Part shown: in pieces, positions 17,625 through 25,711 of the stretch
Position numbering within the stretch: the first letter of the stretch is position 1
Layout: the number at the start of each line of letters is the position of its first letter
Assembly: GCA_016937255.1 (NCBI GenBank)
Contig: JAFGWG010000187.1
Location: 1 to 39,967, forward strand
Origin: Bacteroidales bacterium
Lineage (GTDB): Bacteria; Bacteroidota; Bacteroidia; Bacteroidales; DTU049
DNA length: 39,967 bases
Direction: 5' to 3'
Made by a program: the position numbers and the translations under genes
Notes under the pieces: model-generated
What the model was told of the DNA's origin: nothing
Seen by the model: the letters and a program-made list of their open reading frames with translations, nothing else
The model's database searches: none

Positions 17625-18797
17625 TTAGTTTTCAATCTTCTCAAACTTTCCGTAAGGCGTATCCAATTCAACTTTCCGGCCATTAAATGGCAAGCATTGT
17701 CCAATTACTTTGGCTTCAATGCCCATATTCTGAGCCATATTAATTATGGTATTAGCTGTTTGCATATCTCCAACATACATTTCAAGCCTATGCCCCATAT
17801 TGAAGGTTCTGTACATCTCTTCCGGTTTTGTGCCCGTATCTTTCATTATTGTTGTAAAAAGCGGTGGAACGGCTAGAAAATCGCTTTTAAGCACATGTAA
17901 ATTCTTTATATAGTTGAACGTTTTGAATTGTCCGCCTCCGGTACAATGAATCATTCCTTTAATGTCAGGACGCATAGCATCAAAAACCTTTTTCACAAAA
18001 GGGAGATAAGTACGAGTCGGACTCAAAACCAATTTACCCATATCCACATTTTCAATAGGTGAAGCATCGGTTAGCTTATGTTTTCCTATATATGCATATT
18101 TTTCAATGGTCGGGTCGAAACTTTCTGGATATTTAAAGGCAATATCTTTAGAAAAAATATCGTGTCGGGCAGAACTCAGGCCATTGCTTCCTATACCACT
18201 ATTATATGTATCTTCCCATTCACATTGTCCATAAGAAGAGAATCCGACAATTAAGTCCCCTGCTTCAATTTTTTCATTACTGATAATTTCAGCTTCATTC
18301 AGATAACCGAGTGCTGTAGCATCAACAATTATTGTACGAACCAAATCGCCTACATCGGCAGTTTCGCCACCGCATAATTGAACATCTACACCATATTTCT
18401 TCATTTTCTCTGCAAAAAGCGTATTGCCTTCAATCAATGCAGCAATAACATCTCCACTAATAAGTTGTTTATTTCTTCCAATGGTAGAAGACACAAAAAA
18501 ACGATTGCTTATTCCGGTGCACATCATGTCGTCGGTATTCATTACCATTGCATCGGTAGCAATACCTTTCCAAACAGAAAGATCGCCTGTTTCTTTCCAA
18601 TACGCATAAGCAAGAGCGCTTTTAGTTCCTGCTCCATCGGCATGAAGTACGAGATATCGACTATCCATTCCGGGATCTTTCTGTATTTTACAAAAAGCTC
18701 TGGGAAAAAGATCATCTTCCAGCTTTTTTACCGCTGCATGCACTTCTTCCTTACCAGAGGAAACACCACGCATTAAGTATTTATCCTTTTCGCTCAT
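17625..18797 (-). CDS. purM: Phosphoribosylformylglycinamidine cyclo-ligase (AIR synthase), PurM-like
   Basis: The 390-residue protein is a divergent PurM, which closes the imidazole ring of AIR in purine synthesis. Aligned family marks are VLHADGAGTKSALA (DGxGTK), ATDAMVMNTDDMMCTG, LCGGETADVGD and the C-terminal MGHRLEMYV (in place of MGVGM). It is about 45 residues longer than E. coli PurM, and the N-terminus (KYLMRGVSSGKEEVHAAVKKL) is unlike the enterobacterial one. I believe this is the standard Bacteroidota form. The ATG at 18797 lies only 13 nt beyond a terminator hairpin. prfA follows after 5 bp. Confidence 0.85.
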   Translation of the reverse strand: MSEKDKYLMRGVSSGKEEVHAAVKKLEDDLFPRAFCKIQKDPGMDSRYLVLHADGAGTKSALAYAYWKETGDLSVWKGIATDAMVMNTDDMMCTGISNRFFVSSTIGRNKQLISGDVIAALIEGNTLFAEKMKKYGVDVQLCGGETADVGDLVRTIIVDATALGYLNEAEIISNEKIEAGDLIVGFSSYGQCEWEDTYNSGIGSNGLSSARHDIFSKDIAFKYPESFDPTIEKYAYIGKHKLTDASPIENVDMGKLVLSPTRTYLPFVKKVFDAMRPDIKGMIHCTGGGQFKTFNYIKNLHVLKSDFLAVPPLFTTIMKDTGTKPEEMYRTFNMGHRLEMYVGDMQTANTIINMAQNMGIEAKVIGQCLPFNGRKVELDTPYGKFEKIEN

Positions 18798-18809
18798 ATA
18801 CTACAATTA

Positions 18810-18837
18810 AAAAGCATTCCCCGAAGAGAATGCTTTT
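18810..18837 (-). terminator. Intrinsic terminator after the 750-residue OmpA-type gene
   Basis: AAAAGCATTC (18810-18819) and GAATGCTTTT (18828-18837) form a perfect 10-bp stem around an 8-nt loop. On the minus strand the right arm runs into TTTTTAATTG. It lies 20 bp past the OmpA-gene stop and 13 nt before the purM ATG, so it could act as terminator, as purM attenuator, or both. Confidence 0.7.
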
Positions 18838-18856
18838 GATCATATTTTGGAAATAT

Positions 18857-21076
18857 CTAGTAATCTTGATTCAAAATAACCTTGTCATTTAAATTCGGAT
18901 TATCTGCACCTTCTTCATTGGTGCCACCTTCTTCTTCACCATTATCAACATCCCCGTTATCATCACCATCATTATTGATAATTTCAATTTTCGGATCTAT
19001 CGGAGTATTGGTGTCTTTTTGAGGCACGTAATCGGTTCCTACTATTTCAAAAGTAGTACGACGGTTTAATTGGTGAGCAGCTTCCTGTTCTTTTCTTGAG
19101 GACAAACCGTTTATATATTCTTCTGTCATCACAAGACCTTTTTCGAAGAAGAAAGTATCGCCTTCAAAAATTACAGTTTTATCTTTTTGCAGGAGGCGAG
19201 GTACTCTTTCACCATATCCTTTAGGCTTAATACGATCTGGCTCAATGCCCTGCTCTGTTACGATATAATCTACACAACTTTTAGCACGCTTGAAAGAAAG
19301 TGTATCATTAAACTCATCGGAACCACGAACATCAGTATGAGAGCCGAGTTCGATAATAAGATTTGGATTTTCCTTCATAATTTGCACCAATCCAAGGAGA
19401 CTGTCCTGATACTGAGGTTTAAGATCCCATTTATTGAAATCATAAAGAATATCAGGAAGAACAATAGGTTTCTTTGGTATTGGAACTAAATTGAAATCGT
19501 GTACCAAATCTTTACTTTCTATAAGACCAACTGTAGTTTCTTTACCTTTCTCCGAATAATAATCTACTTTACTAACATTGAGACGATAAGTTGTTTCCTC
19601 CAGAATTTGAGTATTATCGAAATAATAAGAACCGGTTGCATCTGTAGAATCTTGCAGAACAGTTCCATCTGAACCTTCTAATTGCACAAGAGCACCAACA
19701 ATAATTTCCTTGGTACTGTCGTCGCGTACGATACCTGTGAGGGTAAATAGAATTGGAGGCATACGGAATGACCAAATATCGTCATTACCACGACCACCTT
19801 TACGGTTGGTTGTGAACCAACCCATTTCTTTAGCATCGGCTTCCTTCAAATCGTCAGGAAGATCACTAAAAATCATATGAAAGTCATCACCATTTGAATT
19901 GATGGGATACTTCATATTTTCTGGCTCTGTCCATTTACCATCTATTAGTTCGGTTTTGAATATATCGAGTCCACCCATACCGGCGCGACCATTTGTTGAG
20001 AAATACATATAAACATGGTCACCAACCAAACGAATGGTGGGATATAATTCATCACCGGGAGTATTTATAACATTACCAAGGTTTTCAGCTTTTTCAAAAG
20101 GCTTATTCTTTTTCGGACGTTTTACCATCCACAAATCTCTACCACCTTCACCACCAGGCATATTTGATGCAAAAATCATAGTATTTTCATCAATCATAGC
20201 AGGATGACCAACAGTAAATGAATCTGCAGCCAAAGTAATCACTTCAGGCTCACTCCAGGTACGACCCTTTTTCACTGCCACATATATCTCGCAACCCATT
20301 TTCTTCTTTTTCACTGCCTGACAACGTGTGAAATATAACTCTCTGAACTTGGGATCAAAAGTACCGGCTCCTTCATTAGCTTCTGAGTTGATAACGCCTT
20401 CCTCATCTAAAGGAACAGGGGTTCCCCAATTACCCTTACGATCCTTACTAACCACAAAGAAATCTGTAAATGGCAGACCCGTCCAACTATCTGTACCACG
20501 ACCATAGACTTCTTCTCTCGAGGTTGTAAACATGAGTGCTTTATGCTTTTTATCATAATAAGATGGCGCAAAGTCTGCGTTTCTGGAATTTAATTTACGG
20601 TTAGGTTCTACTTCGTATCGTGTAGGATTATCCATCCATGCTACTGCCATATTGCAAGATTCAATGCCAATATCGGCCCGGATATCATCCGGGAATGTTT
20701 TTTTGAACTCCTGAAAAGCAATTAAAGCATCTTCATATTCTCCCATTGCCTTTAATGCATCACCGTATATATAATGGGCATCGGGTTCTGGATACTTAGC
20801 ACTCACCACTCGTTTCATAGTGAGTGAAGCTTTTTTCATATCATTTACATAGTAGTAACAACGACCAATCTGAAACAAAATTCGATTTTTTTCCAGCTTA
20901 TTACCCTTAACTTTAGTATAAGCCTTTTTGTACAGTTGAATGGCGTCGTAATATTTATGCAGTTCAAATTTCTTATCGGCTTCTCCAGCAAAATTCTTTT
21001 GGGCTTTCACAACGCCCTGTGGAACTATTAATAAGGACAAAAGAACTATTAAAATTAGCGAATACCTGTTTTTCAT
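18857..21076 (-). CDS. TPR-PD40-OmpA envelope protein with acidic C-terminal tail (PorE-like layout)
   Basis: This is a second PorE-like protein (739 residues from ATG 21076; the frame is open to 21109). A signal peptide ends near VKAQ. TPR-like helices follow (about 25-140), then PD40 propeller blades (about 160-440, with MFTTSREE, ELYFTRC, MIFASNMPGGEGG and MYFSTNGRAGMGGLDIFKTE), a CnaB/carboxypeptidase-regulatory domain (about 450-530) and an OmpA domain (LGSHTDVRGSDEFN, LSFKRAKS, LNRRTTFEIVG). Two oddities stand out. The OmpA domain has a 40-residue insert between GYGERVP and LNRRT. About 60 residues rich in Asp, Glu, Asn and Gly follow the domain. It lies between purM and secDF and is closed by its own terminator. 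It may belong to T9SS or to general envelope anchoring. Confidence 0.85.
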   Translation of the reverse strand: MKNRYSLILIVLLSLLIVPQGVVKAQKNFAGEADKKFELHKYYDAIQLYKKAYTKVKGNKLEKNRILFQIGRCYYYVNDMKKASLTMKRVVSAKYPEPDAHYIYGDALKAMGEYEDALIAFQEFKKTFPDDIRADIGIESCNMAVAWMDNPTRYEVEPNRKLNSRNADFAPSYYDKKHKALMFTTSREEVYGRGTDSWTGLPFTDFFVVSKDRKGNWGTPVPLDEEGVINSEANEGAGTFDPKFRELYFTRCQAVKKKKMGCEIYVAVKKGRTWSEPEVITLAADSFTVGHPAMIDENTMIFASNMPGGEGGRDLWMVKRPKKNKPFEKAENLGNVINTPGDELYPTIRLVGDHVYMYFSTNGRAGMGGLDIFKTELIDGKWTEPENMKYPINSNGDDFHMIFSDLPDDLKEADAKEMGWFTTNRKGGRGNDDIWSFRMPPILFTLTGIVRDDSTKEIIVGALVQLEGSDGTVLQDSTDATGSYYFDNTQILEETTYRLNVSKVDYYSEKGKETTVGLIESKDLVHDFNLVPIPKKPIVLPDILYDFNKWDLKPQYQDSLLGLVQIMKENPNLIIELGSHTDVRGSDEFNDTLSFKRAKSCVDYIVTEQGIEPDRIKPKGYGERVPRLLQKDKTVIFEGDTFFFEKGLVMTEEYINGLSSRKEQEAAHQLNRRTTFEIVGTDYVPQKDTNTPIDPKIEIINNDGDDNGDVDNGEEEGGTNEEGADNPNLNDKVILNQDY

Positions 21077-21221
21077 ACCCCAGTTATAAGTTTCAATTTT
21101 TGAGACCATTTCGTGATGCTAAATTATAAATTTATTATGAAATAAACGTGATTGACAACAAAAAAATATATTTTAATAGAAAAAATAATGTATTAATTAT
21201 TGTAAGTCACATATAATCAAT

Positions 21222-21248
21222 AAAAAAGGTCGTCAAAAAGACGACCTT
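21222..21248 (-). terminator. Intrinsic terminator of secDF
   Basis: AAGGTCGTC (21226-21234) and GACGACCTT (21240-21248) form a perfect 9-bp stem with a 5-nt loop. On the minus strand it is followed by a TTTTTTA tract. It begins 9 bp past the secDF stop codon. This is the clearest terminator in the window. Confidence 0.9.
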
Positions 21249-21257
21249 CAAAACAGA

Positions 21258-24200
21258 TTATTTTTTAGTCTTATCTTCAAGTTTCTTTTTCGCGAGATCA
21301 TATGAAACTGGAGTCGCAATAAATATTGACGAATAAGTACCAACTAGTACACCCATCATCAACGCAAAGCTAAATCCACGAATCACTTCACCACCAAAGA
21401 GGAAAACAGCCAAAAGTACCACCAAAGTGGTTCCAGCAGTATTGATTGTACGGGACAATGTACTGTTTAGAGCTGCATTCATATTATCTTTAAGTGTACG
21501 CTTAGGATAAAGTCCAATATACTCCCTGATACGGTCAAAAATAATCACAGTATCATTAATTGAATACCCAATAATGGTAAGTATCGCCGCAATAAATGCT
21601 TGATCCACCTCCAGATTAAAGGGTAATATACCATAGAATATCGAGAAAAGACTCACCGTGATTATTGAATCATGGAAAAGTGCAATAACCCCTCCTAGAC
21701 CATAGTACCACTTGTTAAATCGGATTGCGATATAAATAAAGATCGCAATTAAAGCAAAAGCCAACGAATAAATGGCTGATGTTTTAATATCATCGGCGAT
21801 AGTAGGACCTACTTTCTGACTACTGAGTCGGCCAAGGATTTTATTTTCATCATCAGACACAAATTCTTCAAATGTCATGTCTGTATTGAAATATTTCTGA
21901 AGCACACTAAAAATCTGTGTTTCCACAATTGAGTCAGCTTCCTGAGTATTATCGTCAATCTTGTATTTGGTGGTAATTTTCACCTGATTGGCAGAACCAA
22001 AAGTTTTCACTTCAGAACTTTCGCCAAATGATTGAAACAAATCGGAACGAATATCAGTAGTAGAGACGTTTTTATCGAAACGAACAACATAAGTACGACC
22101 ACCGGAAAAATCAACACCATAATTTAGACCTTTGGTTACCAGGAAGAAAATTCCGATTGCGATAACAACTACTGAAAACATTAATGCAACACGACGAGCT
22201 TTGATAAAGTCGAATTTGGAATTTACAAGGAAATTACGTGTTAGTTTAATATCGAAAGAGATATTTTTGTTCTTATCAAGCCAATAGTTAAAGAACATTC
22301 TCGAGATAAAAATAGCAGAGAACAGAGAAGTAAGAATACCAATAATCAAAGTAGTTGCAAATCCTTGAATAGGACCGGCACCAAACCATGCTAAAATAAT
22401 ACCAGTAAGTAATGTTGTTACGTTACCATCAATAATAGCACTGTAAGCATTCTTATATCCATCTTCAACAGCGAGCCTGGTACCCTTTCCGGCTCGCAGT
22501 TCCTCCTTAATACGCTCAAAGATAATTACGTTGGCATCTACCGCCATACCAAGCGTTAGCACAATACCTGCTATACCCGGCAATGTTAATACTGCTCCCA
22601 AAGAAGCCAGTACTCCAAAGACCAGTACAACGTTGGTAATCAAAGCCACATTTGCTGCAATACCCGCCTTAGAGTAAAAGAGCAACATATAAAGAAGAAC
22701 AAGTAAAAACGCAATCAAGAAAGACAACAAACCTGAACTTACAGCTTCGCGACCCAGTGATGGTCCAACAACAGCTTCTTCCACAATACGTGCAGGAGCA
22801 GGAAGTTTACCTGACTTCAACACGTTGGCAAGATCCTGAGCTTCAGCTACAGAGAAATCTCCTGAAATTGAAGATCGACCACTAGGAATTTCACCATTTA
22901 CAGTAGGATAAGAATATACATAATCATCGAGAACAATAGCAATACTTCTGCCTACATTATCACCTGTAAGTTTTTTCCAAACCTTTGCTCCTTCAGAATT
23001 CATTACCATAGAAACTTCAACCTGTCCATTTTGGTCATAATCCTGCCAAGCATCTGCAACCAAGTCTCCTTCTAATGGAGCTTTACCATCGGTATTTTTT
23101 ACACGAATTGCAATTAGGCTAAAAATATTACTGGCATCGGTTTCATTCAAAGGTTTTGCTGTCCAGAGAAAGCGAGCATTTCTGAACAAGTCAGAGGTCA
23201 TTCCAAGATAACGGTTAATAATTGCAGTATCTTTTGCATTGGCATATCCAACCAAAGGGCCCTGACCATCATAATATTGTCCGTCTAATTCCTGAAGGTT
23301 GAGTGTTAAATAAGCAAAGAGAGGATTTTCTTTTGCAAACTGAGCAAACTGAGCAGCCTGACTGGTATCGGTTGACGAAGGATCGTTAACACCATCCAAT
23401 TGTTGCTCCAGAGAATTTCCTGCATCAGCAACAGTAGTATCGGTTTTGGCAGTATCGGTCTCTACAATATCACCAGCAAGTGAATCACCAGCAAGTGAAT
23501 CTGTAACTTCATGACTGAGCATCTTGCGAAGCTGTTCATTGGCCTGCTCAAGCATTGGACGAACTTCTTTAAATTCCCAAGTTTCCCAGAACTCGAGTTT
23601 AGCAGTTCCCTGCAAAATTTTACGAACACGGGTAGGATCTTTAACACCAGGAAGTTCAACGAGAATACGACCCTGAGTACTTAGTTTTTGAATATTTGGC
23701 TGTGTTACTCCAAAACGGTCAATACGTTTTCTCAAAACCAAGAATGTACGATCAATCGCGCCATCGATTTCCTCAGCAAGAATACTTATTACCTCATCAT
23801 CGGTGGTATTGGTATTGATTTTATCGTTCATTTCCCTAGTAAGGAAATAAGTAGCAAGGGGTTTATTAGGATCCAGCTCACGAATACTTTCAACAAAAAG
23901 ATCGAGGAACTCTGTTTGACTGCTTTTACGCTTCTCATTAGCCATATCAATAGCTTTAGAGAAAACAGGACTTTGATTATTACCAGACAAAGCAATAATA
24001 ATATCAGATTCTGAAATTTCAAGCGTTACGTTCATCCCGCCCTTGAGGTCAAGACCAAGATTCAATTCCTTTTCCTTACAGTCGCTGTAAGTATATTTTT
24101 TGATCAGAATATTGTAAACAACTTCGTTGGCCATTGAGTCGAGATAGATACTCTCTTTAAGAGCCGCTAGAGAATCGTATATAACTCTTTCTCTAAGGCT

Positions 24201-24365
24201 GTCGCCGTCCGCAAGGATGATGGCCTCGTTCATGGTCATGTCACTGTAGGCAAAATCCTTTGCATCCTTCTCCACTTGTCGTGTACAAACAGTAAATGAG
24301 AGCGAGAACAAGCTCACTAGAACAAAGATGATAGCAAAAAATCTGATAGTTCCTCTGATTTGCAT
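21258..24365 (-). CDS. secDF: Protein translocase subunit SecDF (fused)
   Basis: The 1035-residue fused SecD and SecF uses the proton gradient to pull proteins through SecYEG. SecD marks are LNLGLDLKGGMNVTLEI, LPGVKDPTRVRKILQGTAKLEFWE and the helix-4 motif GMAVDANVIIFERIKEELRAGK, whose Asp carries protons. The SecF half starts near residue 700 (LNYGVDFSGGRTYVVRF) and has IGYSINDTVIIFDRIREY. The periplasmic P1 domain has a low-complexity insert (about 285-345, rich in Asp, Ser, Thr and Ala) with a DSLAG duplication. Fusion and large P1 are usual in Bacteroidota. It has its own promoter and terminator, so it is probably monocistronic. It should serve export of the secreted proteins in this window. 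Confidence 0.97.
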   Translation of the reverse strand: MQIRGTIRFFAIIFVLVSLFSLSFTVCTRQVEKDAKDFAYSDMTMNEAIILADGDSLRERVIYDSLAALKESIYLDSMANEVVYNILIKKYTYSDCKEKELNLGLDLKGGMNVTLEISESDIIIALSGNNQSPVFSKAIDMANEKRKSSQTEFLDLFVESIRELDPNKPLATYFLTREMNDKINTNTTDDEVISILAEEIDGAIDRTFLVLRKRIDRFGVTQPNIQKLSTQGRILVELPGVKDPTRVRKILQGTAKLEFWETWEFKEVRPMLEQANEQLRKMLSHEVTDSLAGDSLAGDIVETDTAKTDTTVADAGNSLEQQLDGVNDPSSTDTSQAAQFAQFAKENPLFAYLTLNLQELDGQYYDGQGPLVGYANAKDTAIINRYLGMTSDLFRNARFLWTAKPLNETDASNIFSLIAIRVKNTDGKAPLEGDLVADAWQDYDQNGQVEVSMVMNSEGAKVWKKLTGDNVGRSIAIVLDDYVYSYPTVNGEIPSGRSSISGDFSVAEAQDLANVLKSGKLPAPARIVEEAVVGPSLGREAVSSGLLSFLIAFLLVLLYMLLFYSKAGIAANVALITNVVLVFGVLASLGAVLTLPGIAGIVLTLGMAVDANVIIFERIKEELRAGKGTRLAVEDGYKNAYSAIIDGNVTTLLTGIILAWFGAGPIQGFATTLIIGILTSLFSAIFISRMFFNYWLDKNKNISFDIKLTRNFLVNSKFDFIKARRVALMFSVVVIAIGIFFLVTKGLNYGVDFSGGRTYVVRFDKNVSTTDIRSDLFQSFGESSEVKTFGSANQVKITTKYKIDDNTQEADSIVETQIFSVLQKYFNTDMTFEEFVSDDENKILGRLSSQKVGPTIADDIKTSAIYSLAFALIAIFIYIAIRFNKWYYGLGGVIALFHDSIITVSLFSIFYGILPFNLEVDQAFIAAILTIIGYSINDTVIIFDRIREYIGLYPKRTLKDNMNAALNSTLSRTINTAGTTLVVLLAVFLFGGEVIRGFSFALMMGVLVGTYSSIFIATPVSYDLAKKKLEDKTKK
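23470..23499. repeat. 15-bp tandem duplication inside secDF
   Basis: TCACCAGCAAGTGAA occurs twice head to tail (23470-23484 and 23485-23499). It keeps the frame and doubles a DSLAG pentapeptide in the periplasmic low-complexity insert of SecDF. Confidence 0.85.
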
Positions 24366-24409
24366 AATATGTAGTTTAAAAGACTATTTTACAATTTTTT
24401 TTGGAGGTG

Positions 24410-24441
24410 CAAAGATAGAATAAGTGCACGAATAATTCAAA
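24410..24441 (-). promoter_or_regulatory. Promoter of secDF (TTTG-N20-TATCTTTG)
   Basis: On the minus strand TTTG (24441-24438), a 20-nt spacer and TATCTTTG (24417-24410) match both elements of the Bacteroidota housekeeping promoter. The leader to the ATG at 24365 would be about 40 nt. This is the best promoter in the window. Confidence 0.75.
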
Positions 24442-24494
24442 AAATTATGCAAATAAGTTTACATATAATAGTAAATCATATATTTTCGAGCAAG

Positions 24495-24971
24495 TCAAAT
24501 TTTATTCAAATCGAGTTTGAATGCCTTTTGCAGCTGTTTTTTAGTGCAAGATAATGTCAGTATTTTTTTTCTGTAATTAATAGTGGCTTTGCACATTAAC
24601 AGTAGATCTGTTCCTATTATTCCTTCTATTCTGCCAATACCCATCTTTTTGAATGTATCATTTATGATCTCGAGATCCAATAAAACGAAAGAAAATTTAT
24701 TGAATTCCATCTCTCCTGCTTTAAAAGAAACCTTTGCAGCCATATTGGTTTCAAGCTGGCTAGAGCCCAATCCCACAGCCTTCTCACCCGATGGAATAGA
24801 TTTAACCAGAAGATCATATTCATCAGCCATATTTACATCAAAAACTGTGTTTGATGCTCCGGTATCGATAATCATTCTTGCGGGTTTGCCATTCACTTCA
24901 ACCTGCACCGCAATATGAGAAACAAAATCACCGTCTTCAGGAATAAAAAGGATTTGAATTTCCGTTTTCAC
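24495..24971 (-). CDS. Retropepsin-like aspartic protease domain protein
   Basis: The protein is 158 residues with no signal peptide or membrane helix. ARMIIDTGASNTVFD holds the D-T-G-A triad at 36-39, followed by the beta-hairpin flap region and IIGTDLL, the hydrophobic-hydrophobic-Gly motif of pepsin-like folds. One such domain needs to dimerise to be active, as in retroviral and DdiI-type proteases. It starts 2 bp after the LOG-family gene stop, so it is at the end of the uvrA run. Substrate and role are unknown. An inactive peptide-binding domain is possible, but the triad is intact. Confidence 0.82.
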   Translation of the reverse strand: MKTEIQILFIPEDGDFVSHIAVQVEVNGKPARMIIDTGASNTVFDVNMADEYDLLVKSIPSGEKAVGLGSSQLETNMAAKVSFKAGEMEFNKFSFVLLDLEIINDTFKKMGIGRIEGIIGTDLLLMCKATINYRKKILTLSCTKKQLQKAFKLDLNKI

Positions 24972-24973
24972 GA

Positions 24974-25711
24974 TTAAAAATTGGGTTTGAGCTTATATTT
25001 TTCATAAAAATCGCTGATTACAGCAACAGCATCATCGGCGGTATCAACAATTTCGTATAGATTGATATCATCTTCACCGATAGTACCATTTTTCAGCATA
25101 GTTTTCTTGAACCATGCATCAAGATCTTTCCAATATTCTTTACCAACCATTACAATTGGAAAATGTGCAATTTTACCGGTTTGAATCAGCGTCAATGCTT
25201 CAAAAAGCTCGTCGCAGGTACCAAATCCACCTGGAAGCACAACAAAACCTTGGCTGTATTTGGTAAACATGGTTTTACGAACGAAGAAATACTTAAACGT
25301 AATCAGTTTATCATAATCAATATAAGGATTTGATTCCTGCTCAAAAGGCAGTTCTATATTCAAGCCAACCGATTTACCTTTTGCTTTCGAAGCACCTTTG
25401 TTTGCTGCCTCCATAATTCCGGGGCCACCGCCTGAAATTATCCCAAAGCCTCGTTTTACAAGTTTGAAAGCAATTTTTGCGGCAAGTTCATAATTTGGAT
25501 CATCGGGTTTAGTTCTTGCTGAACCAAAAACAGTGACACAAGGTCCTATTTCCGACATTTTTTCAAATCCTTCCACAAATTCTGACATGATTCTAAAAAT
25601 CTGCCATGAATCGTGTGTTTTTATTTCATTCCAATCTTTTGGGGAAAGGGCGCGACGAATTTTGCTTTCTTCTTCACCCCACTCTTCAAATTTCTTATTG
25701 TCAATTTCCAT
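24974..25711 (-). CDS. LOG family protein (TIGR00730), nucleoside monophosphate phosphoribohydrolase
   Basis: The 245-residue protein belongs to the LOG/lysine-decarboxylase-like family. Characterised members cleave cytokinin ribotides or other nucleoside 5'-monophosphates to base and ribose phosphate. The Rossmann motif SGGGPGIMEAANKGA (about 93-107) and the signature PGGFGTCDELFEALTLIQTGK (about 160-180) hold the catalytic Arg/Glu area. It overlaps the uvrA 3' end by 11 bp and is followed by the protease 2 bp on. A true lysine decarboxylase is unlikely. Confidence 0.9.
   Translation of the reverse strand: MEIDNKKFEEWGEEESKIRRALSPKDWNEIKTHDSWQIFRIMSEFVEGFEKMSEIGPCVTVFGSARTKPDDPNYELAAKIAFKLVKRGFGIISGGGPGIMEAANKGASKAKGKSVGLNIELPFEQESNPYIDYDKLITFKYFFVRKTMFTKYSQGFVVLPGGFGTCDELFEALTLIQTGKIAHFPIVMVGKEYWKDLDAWFKKTMLKNGTIGEDDINLYEIVDTADDAVAVISDFYEKYKLKPNF

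Noticed and set aside
24974-25711. Lysine decarboxylase
   Set aside because: The PGGxGT signature and length fit LOG-family hydrolases; the old family name does not reflect activity.
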